64,000 bases of DNA from BP-191 sp035940575 (GTDB lineage: Bacteria > Actinomycetota > Actinomycetes > BP-191): positions 1 to 64,000 of the forward strand of contig DASZER010000044.1 of NCBI GenBank assembly GCA_035940575.1, given 5' to 3'. Position numbers and translations under genes: made by a program. Under the pieces are notes generated by a model, which was not told the origin of the DNA, searched no databases, and was given only the letters and a program-made list of their open reading frames with translations. Positions 1 through 8,243 of this stretch are shown here, piece by piece. Every line of letters begins with the position of its first letter. Position 1 is the first letter of the stretch.

Positions 1-124
1 CGATCAGCCCGAGCGCCCGCAGGACGACGCCGCGCGCGCCGAGCAGGACGGCACCGGAGAGCGCGCGCCGCGCGACGTCACCGGGAGCCAGCTCCTGCTC
101 GGCGCCGAGCCGCTCCGTGTCCAT
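1..124 (-). CDS. N-terminal fragment of a probable polysaccharide flippase (MATE/Wzx-like)
   Basis: Only the first 41 codons lie in the window; the gene runs off the left edge. The reading frame opens at an ATG (122-124) with a short acidic/polar stretch, then an amphipathic-to-hydrophobic segment (RRALSGAVLLGARGVVLRAL). This pattern is typical of the first helix of oligosaccharide flippases (Wzx/MviN-type). It lies 41 bases downstream of the sugar transferase on the same strand, which fits a surface-polysaccharide operon in which the transferase loads the lipid carrier and the flippase exports it. The assignment rests on a short fragment and its neighbour, so it is tentative. Confidence 0.45.
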   Translation of the reverse strand, partial: MDTERLGAEQELAPGDVARRALSGAVLLGARGVVLRALGLI

Positions 125-165
125 GGCGTTGTGGCGTTCGCCGTCGCGCCCGCCACTCCTGCGGC

Positions 166-1683
166 TCAGTAGGCGCCCCGCCCGCGCAGCACGGCCCCCA
201 CGGTCTTCCAGAGGATCATCGCGTCGAGCGCGACGGACCAGTTCTCGACGTAGTGCAGGTCGAGCCGGACGCTCTCCTCCCACGTCAGGTCGCTGCGGCC
301 CGACACCTGCCAGAGGCCGGTGAGGCCGGGCTTCACGAGCAGCCTGCGGCGGACGTCGGAGCGGTACGCCGCGACCTCCTCCGGCAGCGGCGGGCGAGGC
401 CCGACGAGGCTCATGTCGCCGCGGACGACGTTGAGGATCTGCGGCAGCTCGTCGAGCGAGAGCCGCCGCAGGATGCGCCCGACCGACGTCACGCGCGGGT
501 CCCGCTTGATCTTGAACAGCACGCCGTCGTGCTCGTTGCTGTCCAGGAGCTGCTCGCGTACGGCCTCCGCGTCGGGCCGCATCGACCGGAACTTCCAGAG
601 CGTGAACTCCCGGCCGTTCTGCCCGACGCGCTGCTGCTTGAAGAACACGGGCCCCGGGCTCGTCGCCTTGATGGCGATCGCGACGACGGCCATGACCGGC
701 AGCGCGGCCAGCAGGATCAGCGCCGACATCGTGCGGTCGAACACGCCCTTGAACACCCGCCGCGCGCCGGTGAACTCCGGCTCCTCGACGTGCAGCAGCG
801 GGAGGCCCGCGACGGGGCGGATCGAGATGCGGGGACCCGCGACGTTCGTCAGCGAGGGCGCGACGACGAGGTCGACGTTGGTGCCCTCGAGCTGCCACGA
901 GAGGCGGCGTACGCCGTCCGCGCCCATCGCCCACCCGCCCGCGACCGCGACCGTGTCGGCGCGGCACTGCGAGACGCGTTCGGCCGCGTCGACGGGCACG
1001 CCGACGACGGGCACCTCGGCGCCCTCGACCGCGAGCGGCACCTCCGGGTCGGGGACGCAGGCGGCGACGACGAGGAAGCCGGCGTACGGCGCCCGCCGCG
1101 CCTCGCGCACGAGGTCCTCGACCGCGTCGCGCGCCCCGACCGCGAGCACGCGATGCGACGCGCGCCCGGCCTTGCGGAGCTGGTGCAGCACCTTGCGCGT
1201 CGCGTAGCGCCCGACGAGCAGCAGCAGCGTCCCCATCGGGAACACGAGCCCGACGAGCGAGCGCGACAGCGGCAGCGCGAACGCGAACGCCGCCGTCGCC
1301 ACGACCGCGAGCAGCCGCACCGACGCGTCGAACACGCGGCGGAACTCCTCGCTGCCCACGCCGACGAACCGCGGCTCGTACGCCCTGCCCGCCGCGAGCA
1401 TCGCGAGCCAGACAGGCACGAGCGCCGCGACGAGCGTGGGGTAGCCGATGCCGCGCAGCGTCGCGTCGCGGATGTCGTCGATCGCGATCGCGACGAGCCC
1501 GGCGAGGCCGATGACGGTCGCGTCGACGGCGACGAGGAGCAGGCCGTAGCGCCGGATCCAGCGCGGCGTGCGGACCGGCGTGACGGAGGCGGGGAGGCCG
1601 AGGGCGTCGCGCGGCGCGGCGGCGCGGCGGCGCGAGCGCCGCCCGCGTTCGACCGGCGCGACGGACACGGGCACCTCCTGCAT
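166..1683 (-). CDS. Polyprenyl glycosylphosphotransferase (WbaP/ExoY-type initiating sugar transferase)
   Basis: About 505 aa. The protein transfers a sugar-1-phosphate from a nucleotide sugar to undecaprenyl phosphate, the first step of exopolysaccharide or capsule repeat-unit assembly at the membrane. Four N-terminal membrane segments (about residues 40-150) are followed by a CoA-binding-like Rossmann domain and then a last helix leading into the catalytic domain. Conserved blocks are visible: KQQRVGQNGREFTLWKFRSM, DELPQILNVVRGDMSLVGPR and KPGLTGLWQVSGRSD. The start is the ATG at 1683; longer reading is possible upstream but it is arginine-rich shadow sequence. The next gene on the strand is a flippase-like fragment, supporting a polysaccharide locus. 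The sugar specificity cannot be read from the sequence. Confidence 0.93.
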   Translation of the reverse strand: MQEVPVSVAPVERGRRSRRRAAAPRDALGLPASVTPVRTPRWIRRYGLLLVAVDATVIGLAGLVAIAIDDIRDATLRGIGYPTLVAALVPVWLAMLAAGRAYEPRFVGVGSEEFRRVFDASVRLLAVVATAAFAFALPLSRSLVGLVFPMGTLLLLVGRYATRKVLHQLRKAGRASHRVLAVGARDAVEDLVREARRAPYAGFLVVAACVPDPEVPLAVEGAEVPVVGVPVDAAERVSQCRADTVAVAGGWAMGADGVRRLSWQLEGTNVDLVVAPSLTNVAGPRISIRPVAGLPLLHVEEPEFTGARRVFKGVFDRTMSALILLAALPVMAVVAIAIKATSPGPVFFKQQRVGQNGREFTLWKFRSMRPDAEAVREQLLDSNEHDGVLFKIKRDPRVTSVGRILRRLSLDELPQILNVVRGDMSLVGPRPPLPEEVAAYRSDVRRRLLVKPGLTGLWQVSGRSDLTWEESVRLDLHYVENWSVALDAMILWKTVGAVLRGRGAY

Positions 1684-1803
1684 GGCGCGACGTTCCCCGA
1701 TACCTCGCGTCACGGTAGTCCCGCGCGCGGCGTTCGGGGGCGACACGCGACGATTGCCCGAACGGTCTGGGGAGCGCCCCCTTCGAGCAGGTAGCCTCCG
1801 ACC

Positions 1804-2910
1804 GTGCGCCGTTCCTCCCTGCGCGTCGTCGCCGCGTTGCTCTCCGTCCTGTCCGTCCCGCTGCTGCAGCGCGTCGCGGGCGCCGACCCGAGCCCGCAGA
1901 CCATCGCGGCCAAGAAGGAGCTCCAGCGCCTCGAGGTCGAGATCTCCTCGGCCACCGAGGACTGGAACGCCTCCCGCCTCCGCCTCGGCGAGGCCCGTCG
2001 CGTCGCCGCGACGGCGCAGGCGCGCGTGACGCAGAAGGAGCGCGACGTCGCGTCGCTGCGCGAGGGCGTCGGCTCGCTGATGGCGGCGGCGTACCGCTCC
2101 GGCGGCGGCGTCGACCCGGTGCTGCGGCTCATGACCAGCGCGACGCCGGAGACGTTCCTCACGCGCGCCGGCACCGTCGACGCGATCGCGCGCAACCAGA
2201 ACGGCCGTCTCCGCACCCTGCGCGCCGCCAGGCGCGACCTCGAGCAGCAGCAGGTCCTCGCCCGCGAGGCCGTCGCCGCCGCGACCGCCATCGAGGCGTC
2301 GATGGAGCGGACGCGCGTACGCATCGAGGGCGCGATCGCGCGCCAGCAGGAGCTCGTCACCCGGCTCGAGACCGCCGACGCCAGGCGGGAGCGGCTCGAA
2401 CGCGAGGCCGCCGAGCGCCGCGCCGCGCAGCTCGCCGCCGCCCGGGCCCGCGCCCGGGAGGCCGCCGCTGCCGCCGCGCGCGCCCGCCGCGAGGCCGCCG
2501 CCGCCCGCGCGTCCCGCTCCCGCGTCACCGCGCCTCGGCCGCCGGCGTACGACGGACCCGCGTCGGGACGCGCGTCGGTCGCCGTCGCGGAGGCGTACCG
2601 GCAGCTCGGCAAGCCGTACCAGTGGGGCGCCGAGGGGCCCGACCGCTTCGACTGCTCGGGCCTGACGATGTGGGTGTGGGCGAAGGCCGGGGTGTCGTTG
2701 CCGCACTCGTCGCGGATGCAGTTCGACCAGGGCCGCCACGTCGCGCAGTCCGAGCTGCGGCCCGGCGACCTCGTCTTCTACGGCAGCCCGATCCACCACG
2801 TCGGCATCTACGTCGGCGACGGCAAGTACATCAACGCGCCGCAGACCGGCGACGTCGTCAAGGTCGCGTCGGTCTACCGCGACGACTACACCGGCGCCGT
2901 CCGCCTGTAG
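1804..2910 (+). CDS. Secreted NlpC/P60 peptidoglycan endopeptidase with coiled coil (RipA-like)
   Basis: 368 aa. A signal peptide (residues 1-27) is followed by a long Ala/Arg/Glu-rich coiled coil (about 30-240) and a C-terminal NlpC/P60 domain (255-368). The catalytic set is present: Cys284 in DCSGL, His332 in HHVGIY, and a third polar residue, Asn344. Family members cleave stem-peptide bonds in the cell wall, often during cell separation, and the coiled coil usually regulates or localises them. The GTG start at 1804 lies 6 bases after a TAGCCT -10 box (1792-1797), so the transcript is probably leaderless. No terminator is obvious right after the stop; the next promoter begins within 40 bases. 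Confidence 0.93.
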   Translation: MRRSSLRVVAALLSVLSVPLLQRVAGADPSPQTIAAKKELQRLEVEISSATEDWNASRLRLGEARRVAATAQARVTQKERDVASLREGVGSLMAAAYRSGGGVDPVLRLMTSATPETFLTRAGTVDAIARNQNGRLRTLRAARRDLEQQQVLAREAVAAATAIEASMERTRVRIEGAIARQQELVTRLETADARRERLEREAAERRAAQLAAARARAREAAAAAARARREAAAARASRSRVTAPRPPAYDGPASGRASVAVAEAYRQLGKPYQWGAEGPDRFDCSGLTMWVWAKAGVSLPHSSRMQFDQGRHVAQSELRPGDLVFYGSPIHHVGIYVGDGKYINAPQTGDVVKVASVYRDDYTGAVRL

Positions 2911-2947
2911 GCCCTTCCTCCCTCCGCGACGAGTTCCGCGATTCCGA

Positions 2948-2976
2948 TTGCGGGGTCCCGCGAGCGCACGTACCGT
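2948..2976 (+). promoter_or_regulatory. Candidate sigma70-type promoter for the long leader RNA
   Basis: TTGCGG (2948-2953), a 17-base spacer and TACCGT (2971-2976). The spacing is ideal. Transcription would start near 2983, giving a leader of about 380 bases before the c-di-GMP gene at 3366. It would include the short ORF at 3009 and the stem at 3097-3200. Confidence 0.55.
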
Positions 2977-3008
2977 GGCCGTACACGGGAAGGGAGGTGG
3001 TCCGACGA

Positions 3009-3047
3009 ATGCATAGTCCTAGGACACGTGAGGTGGCTGTCCGCTAG
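3009..3047 (+). CDS. 12-codon upstream ORF (candidate leader peptide)
   Basis: Reads MHSPRTREVAVR then TAG. A strong Shine-Dalgarno sequence (AAGGGAGG, 2990-2997) sits 11 bases before the ATG, far stronger than that of most full-length genes here. The first codons (CAT AGT CCT AGG ACA CGT) are rare in this GC-rich genome, and a perfect 10-base palindrome, gtcctaggac (3016-3025), lies inside them. Three of 12 residues are arginine. It follows a good promoter and precedes a long stem-loop, the arrangement of a translation-sensing leader. I do not recognise the peptide. It could also encode a free micropeptide. Confidence 0.5.
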   Translation: MHSPRTREVAVR

Positions 3048-3096
3048 CCGCCGGTCCGAAGTGCCGTCCGGCGCCTCCCGGCGTACGGCGGAGACC

Positions 3097-3200
3097 AAGA
3101 CAGACACCGCGCCCCCGGGTGCCGGCCCTCGTCCAGCCGGCCCTCGCGACCACGGCCACCCGGCCGCGACCGCGAGGCAAGCCCGGGGGTTGTCTGTTTT
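3097..3200 (+). promoter_or_regulatory. Structured leader element with long stem and internal hairpins
   Basis: The outer stem pairs 3097-3106 with 3191-3200 (10 bp, one G-U) and 3112-3119 (cccccggg) with 3182-3189 (cccggggg), separated by a small asymmetric bulge. The enclosed 60 bases can form further hairpins, including gccggc repeats (3121-3126/3135-3140) and cctcgcg/cgcgagg (3141-3147/3171-3177). The 3' arm ends in TTTT. A second hairpin, gggcgcc/ggcgccc (3204-3210/3230-3236), follows. The element fills most of the untranslated 3048-3365 stretch, where I see no other gene. It could be an attenuator, a riboswitch-like sensor or the terminator of a short RNA. It does not match the c-di-GMP riboswitch consensus I know. 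Confidence 0.45.
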
Positions 3201-3365
3201 CCGGGGCGCCTGACGCGGCCTGACGCCGCGGCGCCCGTTCCTTCCCAAACCCGTACGCAAATGGTCCTACCGGGCCATGTCCGTGCCGCGCGGCGCTGCC
3301 TACCGTGGACGCAGGCGCGAAGCCCCCGCCCGCGCTGCCGCTTCCCCCCTTGTGTGTGAGGTCCC

Positions 3366-6300
3366 TTGACACCGCCACGACCCGCGCTCGCGCGCGCCGT
3401 CGTGCCCGTCGCGGTCGCCGGCGTCGGGGTCCTCGTGTCGGTGACGTCGGCGGCGTACCTGTGGCGCGTCCAGACGCGCGACACCCGCGAGCGGTTCACG
3501 CACCGCGCCAGCGAGGCGACCGCGACGCTCACCCGCAGCCTCGACCGCGGCGGCGACACGCTGCGCGGCGCGCGCGGGCTCTTCGACGGCTCCGACGACG
3601 TCAGCGCGACGGAGTTCGCGCGCTACGTCGAGTCGCTCGACGTCGACGAGCACTACCCCGGGGTCTACGGCGTCGCGTTCCTGCGCGACGACCGTTCCGT
3701 CGCGTACGTCGGGCCGACGGGCCGCGACGCCGGCGCGGTGACGCCGGTGGAGCCGGTCACCGACGCGCAGGACCGCGCCCGCGACACCGGGCAGCCCGTC
3801 GCCACGCGGCCCGTGCGGCTGCGTACGGACGTCGAGGGCGCGACGGCGTTCGTCGTGTACCTGCCCGTCTACCGCGGCGGCGGCACGCCGCTCACACAGG
3901 AGTCGCGCCGCGCGCTGCACATGGGCTGGGTCGCGAACGCCTACCGCGGCGGCGACTTCGTCCGCGGCGCGGCGGAGGAGTCGGCCGTCGAGATCGCGCT
4001 GTACCAGGGCGACACGCTCCTCGGCGCCTCGCCGGGCTGGGCCGACGGCGACGACGACCTCATGCGCGTCACCCGCACGACGCTCTACGAGTCGCCGTGG
4101 GTCGTGCGCGCGATCGCGCCCGCGGGGTTCACGCCCGCGTCGTACGTCGTCGCGCCCTGGCTCGTGCTCGCGGGCGGGCTGCTCGTGACGGCGTTGCTCG
4201 CGGCCATGATCCGCGTGCTGCACACCGCCCGCCGCCGCGCCGAGGACGCGGCCGCCGCGACGACCCGCACGCTGCGCGAGAGCGAGGAGCGCTTCCGCGC
4301 CCTCGCCGACCACTCGCCGACCGGCATCTTCCACGCGAACGCCGTCGGCGACCTCCAGTACTGGAACCCGCGCCTCGGCGAGATCGCCGGCCTCGACGTC
4401 GACCTGTCCGACGACCCGATGTCGCGCCTGCACCCCGACGACCTGCCGCGCCTCGCCGCGTCGTGGGGGCGCTGCCTCGCGGAGGGGTCGGTGTTCCGGG
4501 GCCAGTACCGCATCCGCAGGCCCGACGGCTCCGTACGGTGGCTCGACCTGTCGTCGGCGCCGACGCGCGACGAGCAGGGCGAGGTCACCGGCTGGGTCGG
4601 CGCGGCGACCGACGTCACCGACATCGTGTCGTCGGCGCGGCACGGCACGCGGCTCACCCGGATCCTCGAGCACACGACCGACCTCGTGACGCTGACCGAC
4701 CCCGACGGCGAGGTCGTGTGGGCGAACGAGGCGGCGCGCGCGTACATGCGCTCGGTCGGCGTCGTTCCGCACGGGCTCGCCGACCTCGTCGCGCCCGGCG
4801 CGCGCAGGTACTTCGAGGAGTCGGTGCTGCCGGTGCTCGCCCGCGACGGCGTGTGGTCGGGCGAGGTGTCGCTGCTCGCGCCCGAGGGCGGCGAGGTGCC
4901 CGTCTCGCAGCTCATCCAGGCGCACGTCGGCGAGGACGGCGCCGTGCAGTACTACTCGTTCAGCGCCCGCGACCTGTCCGAGCGGCGCGACTACCAGGAC
5001 CGCCTCGCGCACGAGGTCCTGCACGACCGGCTGACCGGTCTGCCCAACCGCGCGCTGTTCGTGGACCGCCTCACGCAGGGCCTCGCGCGCACCGCGCGGC
5101 GCGAGTCGTTGCTCGCGGTGCTGTTCGTGGACCTCGACCGCTTCAAGCTCGTCAACGACTCGCTCGGCCACGAGGCCGGCGACCGGCTGCTCGTGGAGGT
5201 CGCGCAACGGCTCCAGGGCGTGCTGCGCTCCGGCGACACCGCCGCGCGCTTCGGCGGCGACGAGTTCACGCTCGTCTGCGAGGAGGTCGTGGACGAGGAG
5301 CAGGCCGAGGCCATCGCGCGGCGCGTGCTGTCGGTGCTGGCGGTGCCGTTCCTCCTCGACGCCGCGCCCGTCCACGTCACCGGCTCCGTCGGCATCGCGC
5401 TGTCCGACGGCACGGCGCGCCCCGAGGACCTGCTGCGCGACGCCGACGCCGCGCTGCACCGGGCCAAGGACCTCGGCAAGGCGCGGTACGAGCTGTTCGA
5501 CGAGCGGCTGCGCGCGCACGCCGTCGCGCGGCTGCAGACCGAGTCGGCGCTGCACGAGGCTCTGGAGCGCGGGCAGCTCCGCGTGCACTACCAGCCCGAG
5601 GTCGACCTGCTGACCGGCGAGATCGTCGCGGCCGAGGCGCTCGTACGGTGGGAGCACCCCGACAACGGCCTCGTCCCGCCCGACGACTTCATCCCGCTCG
5701 CCGAGGAGACCGGGCTCATCGACCAGATCGGTCGCTGGGTGCTGCGAGAGGCGTGCTGGCAGGCGGCGCGCTGGCGCGACGCGCGGCCGGGCGGCGAGCC
5801 GTTCGTCGTGTGGGTCAACCTCTCCCCGCGCCAGCTCTCCTCCGACGTCGTCGCGCTCGTGCGGTCGGCGCTGCACGAGTCGGGCGTCGACCCGTCGCAG
5901 CTCGGCCTGGAGGTCACCGAGACCGCGCTCGTCGCCGACGGCGACGCCGCCGTGGCCGTCCTGCACGACCTCCGCGCGCTCGGCGTACGGCTCGTCATCG
6001 ACGACTTCGGGACCGGCTACTCCTCGCTCGCGTACCTGCGCAGGCTGCCCGTCGATGGCGTCAAGATCGACAGGTCGTTCGTCGCGGGTCTCGGCTCGTC
6101 GCCCGAGGACGCGGCGATCGTCGCGGCCGTCGTCGGCATGGCGTCCGCCCTCGGCCTCTCGACGGTCGCCGAGGGCGTCGAGAACGCCACGCAGCTCGCG
6201 GAGGTCGTACGCCTCGGCTGCGACGCCGCGCAGGGCTGGTACTTCGCGCGGTCCCAGCCGCGCCAGGCCATCGACGCGCTGCTCGCGCAGCACCCCGCGT

Positions 6301-6383
6301 GGCAGGGGCTCGCGGTCCCGCCGCCGCGCGACGTGGTGACCGACATCACCACCCGCCGCCGCGGCCGCCCCACGGCCGGCTAG
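3366..6383 (+). CDS. CHASE-PAS-PAS-GGDEF-EAL cyclic-di-GMP turnover protein
   Basis: About 1005 aa. Two membrane helices (about 10-30 and 260-285) flank an extracellular CHASE domain, so the protein senses a small external ligand. PAS domains follow (about 300-410 and 415-530), then a GGDEF diguanylate cyclase and an EAL phosphodiesterase. The GGDEF motif is intact (630-634), and an RxxD inhibitory site (RSGD) lies exactly five residues before it. The EAL domain keeps EAL (757-759), NLSPRQ, TET, DDFGTGYSS, KIDRSF and AEGVEN, so both activities are plausible. The last family motif reads QGWYF rather than QGY. The start is a TTG at 3366 behind a short TGAGG. A long structured leader precedes it. 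Confidence 0.92.
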   Translation: MTPPRPALARAVVPVAVAGVGVLVSVTSAAYLWRVQTRDTRERFTHRASEATATLTRSLDRGGDTLRGARGLFDGSDDVSATEFARYVESLDVDEHYPGVYGVAFLRDDRSVAYVGPTGRDAGAVTPVEPVTDAQDRARDTGQPVATRPVRLRTDVEGATAFVVYLPVYRGGGTPLTQESRRALHMGWVANAYRGGDFVRGAAEESAVEIALYQGDTLLGASPGWADGDDDLMRVTRTTLYESPWVVRAIAPAGFTPASYVVAPWLVLAGGLLVTALLAAMIRVLHTARRRAEDAAAATTRTLRESEERFRALADHSPTGIFHANAVGDLQYWNPRLGEIAGLDVDLSDDPMSRLHPDDLPRLAASWGRCLAEGSVFRGQYRIRRPDGSVRWLDLSSAPTRDEQGEVTGWVGAATDVTDIVSSARHGTRLTRILEHTTDLVTLTDPDGEVVWANEAARAYMRSVGVVPHGLADLVAPGARRYFEESVLPVLARDGVWSGEVSLLAPEGGEVPVSQLIQAHVGEDGAVQYYSFSARDLSERRDYQDRLAHEVLHDRLTGLPNRALFVDRLTQGLARTARRESLLAVLFVDLDRFKLVNDSLGHEAGDRLLVEVAQRLQGVLRSGDTAARFGGDEFTLVCEEVVDEEQAEAIARRVLSVLAVPFLLDAAPVHVTGSVGIALSDGTARPEDLLRDADAALHRAKDLGKARYELFDERLRAHAVARLQTESALHEALERGQLRVHYQPEVDLLTGEIVAAEALVRWEHPDNGLVPPDDFIPLAEETGLIDQIGRWVLREACWQAARWRDARPGGEPFVVWVNLSPRQLSSDVVALVRSALHESGVDPSQLGLEVTETALVADGDAAVAVLHDLRALGVRLVIDDFGTGYSSLAYLRRLPVDGVKIDRSFVAGLGSSPEDAAIVAAVVGMASALGLSTVAEGVENATQLAEVVRLGCDAAQGWYFARSQPRQAIDALLAQHPAWQGLAVPPPRDVVTDITTRRRGRPTAG

Positions 6384-6436
6384 GCCGCGGCTCGGCTCAT
6401 GGGCGGCGGCTGTAGACCTCGCCCGGGTAGCGGTGC

Positions 6437-6451
6437 GCCTCGAACCGAGGC
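6437..6451. terminator. Short hairpin between convergent genes
   Basis: gcctcg-aac-cgaggc, a 6-bp perfect stem with a 3-base loop, directly abuts the stop codon of the acyl-CoA dehydrogenase and follows the c-di-GMP gene. It could serve both strands. There is no U tract, so termination strength is uncertain. Confidence 0.4.
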
Positions 6452-7609
6452 CTAGCCGTCGCCGAGCAGGTGGCGGGAGATGACCATCTTCTGGATCTCG
6501 GTCGTGCCGCCGCCGATCGACGTGAGCTTGGAGTCGCGCAGCGCGCGCTCGGGCGAGAATTCGCGCATGTAGCCGTAGCCGCCGTGGATCTGGATGGCCT
6601 CCAACGCGTTCTTCACCGACAGGTCGCCGACGAGCGCCTTCGCGATGGACGCCTCGACGGCGTGCGGGAGCCCGGCCTGCTTCAGCCACGCCGCGCGGTA
6701 CACGGCCGTACGGCAGACCTCCAGGTTGATCTTCATCTCGGCGAGCTTGTGCGCGATCGCCTGGAAGTGCGCGATCGGCTTGCCGAACTGCCTGCGCTCC
6801 TTCGCGTACGCGATCGACGCGTCGAGCGTCGCGGACATGCCACCGATGGACCCGGCGATCATCACCGTGCGCTCCCAGTCGAAGCACTCGAACGCGATGC
6901 GCCACAACGCCTCGCCCTCCGGCCCGAGCATCGCGTCGCCGGGGACGCGGCAGTCGGTCAGCACGATCTCGGCGGTCGGCGACGAGCGGCAGCCCATCTT
7001 GTCGAGCTCGCGCCCGACGGAGAACCCGTCGTTCGACGTCTCCACGAGGAACGCCGACACGCCGCGCCCGGGACCGGCCGACGCGTCGGTCACCGCGAGC
7101 ACGATGCACAGCGACGCGATGGGGCCGTTCGTGATGAACATCTTGGTGCCGTTGATGACCCACTCGTCGCCGTCGCGCGTGGCGGTCGTACGGATCGAGC
7201 CCGCGTCGCTGCCCGCCTCAGGCTCGGTCGACGCCCACGACCCGACCCACTCGCCGGAGCACAGGCGGGGGAGGTAGCGCGCCTGCTGCTCGGGGGTGCC
7301 GTGCAGCCAGATCGGGACGGTGCCGATCGTCCAGTGCGCGCCGAGGGAGAGGTTCAGCCCGCCGTCGTGACCGCCCTCGCCGATGGCCTCGTTGGCGAGG
7401 CAGCAGTCGACGATCGACGCGCCCGCGCCCCCGAGCTCGGACGGCACCGGCAGCCCGGCGAGGTCCTGCGCGGCGAGCGAGCGCCAGACGTCCCAGTCCC
7501 ACACGCCCTGCTTGTCGCGGTCGGGCGCGCCGGGCGCGACGACCTCCGCCGCCCACGCCAGCACCGACCCGCGGAACGCCTCCTGCTCGGGCGTGATCGT
7601 GAAGTCCAC
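6452..7609 (-). CDS. Acyl-CoA dehydrogenase family flavoprotein
   Basis: 385 aa, the normal length for the family, whose members use FAD to introduce an alpha-beta double bond into acyl-CoA. The helical N-domain, the FAD-contacting stretch (EPEAGSDAGSIRTTA, about 130-144) and the C-terminal helical domain (RRQFGKPIAHFQ; QIHGGYGYMREF) are all visible. The Glu usual in short/medium-chain enzymes (YEGT) is replaced by Gly (IGGGTTEIQ). Glu246 in FDWERT occupies the position used as base in isovaleryl-CoA and long-chain acyl-CoA dehydrogenases, suggesting a branched or long-chain substrate. The GTG start lies 6 bases after a TACCGT -10 box, so the mRNA is likely leaderless. Confidence 0.9.
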   Translation of the reverse strand: MDFTITPEQEAFRGSVLAWAAEVVAPGAPDRDKQGVWDWDVWRSLAAQDLAGLPVPSELGGAGASIVDCCLANEAIGEGGHDGGLNLSLGAHWTIGTVPIWLHGTPEQQARYLPRLCSGEWVGSWASTEPEAGSDAGSIRTTATRDGDEWVINGTKMFITNGPIASLCIVLAVTDASAGPGRGVSAFLVETSNDGFSVGRELDKMGCRSSPTAEIVLTDCRVPGDAMLGPEGEALWRIAFECFDWERTVMIAGSIGGMSATLDASIAYAKERRQFGKPIAHFQAIAHKLAEMKINLEVCRTAVYRAAWLKQAGLPHAVEASIAKALVGDLSVKNALEAIQIHGGYGYMREFSPERALRDSKLTSIGGGTTEIQKMVISRHLLGDG

Positions 7610-7615
7610 GACCGC

Positions 7616-7635
7616 ACGGTAGCAACGCGTACTGT
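7616..7635. promoter_or_regulatory. Overlapping divergent leaderless promoters
   Basis: The minus-strand -10 TACCGT (plus 7616-7621) serves the acyl-CoA dehydrogenase starting at 7609. The plus-strand -10 TACTGT (7630-7635) serves the DHFR-like gene starting at 7642. Each ends 6 bases before its start codon. The two core promoters occupy the same 35 bases, so the genes probably compete for polymerase. Confidence 0.5.
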
Positions 7636-7641
7636 CCCCGC

Positions 7642-8187
7642 ATGCTGATCTACTCCGCGATCGCGTCGGTCGACGGCTACATCGAGGACGAGAGCGGCGA
7701 GTTCGGATGGGCGATGCCGAGCGAGGAGGTGCACGCGTTCGTCAACGACCTCGTGCGCGGCGTGGGGACGTACCTCTACGGCCGCCGCCTCTACGAGACC
7801 ATGGCGTTCTGGGAGTCGCCCGAGGCCGAGGACGAGCCGGTGATGGCGGACTTCGCGCGGGTCTGGCGGGCCGCCGACAAGGTCGTCTACTCCACGACCC
7901 TCGCCGAGCCGGCGACACCGCGTACGCGGATCGAGCGGTCGTTCGACCCCGACGCCGTCCGCGCGACCGAGGGTGACGCGGTGGTCGGCGGGCCGACGCT
8001 GGCGGCGCACGCGTTCCGGGCGGGCCTGGTGGGCGAGTGCCACCTGCTGCTCGTGCCGTACGTGACCGGGGGCGGCAAGCCCGCCCTCCCGCGCGACCAG
8101 CGCCTCCGCCTCGCGCTGCGCGACGAGCGCAGGTTCGCCGACGGCACGGTCTACCTGCGCTACGACGTGGCAGGAGACGGCGCGTAG
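7642..8187 (+). CDS. Dihydrofolate reductase / RibD C-terminal family protein
   Basis: 181 aa. The N-terminus (IYSAIASVDGYIEDESGEFGW) and the conserved GRRLYETMAFW block (about residues 48-58) are typical of the RibD C-terminal/DHFR-fold family, as is the late VGGPTLAAHAFRAGLVGE segment. Members bind NADPH, but most of these stand-alone actinobacterial proteins have no known substrate. It is divergent from an acyl-CoA dehydrogenase with overlapping promoters. The lanthipeptide-like gene follows 53 bases later and has its own ribosome site. Confidence 0.85.
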   Translation: MLIYSAIASVDGYIEDESGEFGWAMPSEEVHAFVNDLVRGVGTYLYGRRLYETMAFWESPEAEDEPVMADFARVWRAADKVVYSTTLAEPATPRTRIERSFDPDAVRATEGDAVVGGPTLAAHAFRAGLVGECHLLLVPYVTGGGKPALPRDQRLRLALRDERRFADGTVYLRYDVAGDGA

Positions 8188-8203
8188 CGGACGAACCTCG
8201 TTA

Positions 8204-8243
8204 CCCGAAGGCCACCCCTCGTGCCCGAAGGAGACCCCTGGTG
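8204..8243 (+). repeat. 20-base tandem duplication spanning the ribosome site and start of the precursor gene
   Basis: Two adjacent 20-base copies, cccgaaggccacccctcgtg (8204-8223) and cccgaaggagacccctggtg (8224-8243), differ at three positions. The second carries the functional AAGGAG and GTG start. The first ends in a GTG that is out of frame with it. The differences create a better Shine-Dalgarno sequence only in copy two. Confidence 0.75.

Noticed and set aside
1684..1803. Possible c-di-AMP (ydaO-type) riboswitch before the NlpC/P60 gene
   Set aside because: Only 120 bases are available and the gene has a -10 box 6 bases before its start, so no leader RNA is expected.
3305..6415. Plus-strand frame of about 1,000 codons overlapping the c-di-GMP gene
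   Set aside because: Arg-rich out-of-frame shadow; the neighbouring frame holds CHASE, PAS, GGDEF and EAL motifs.
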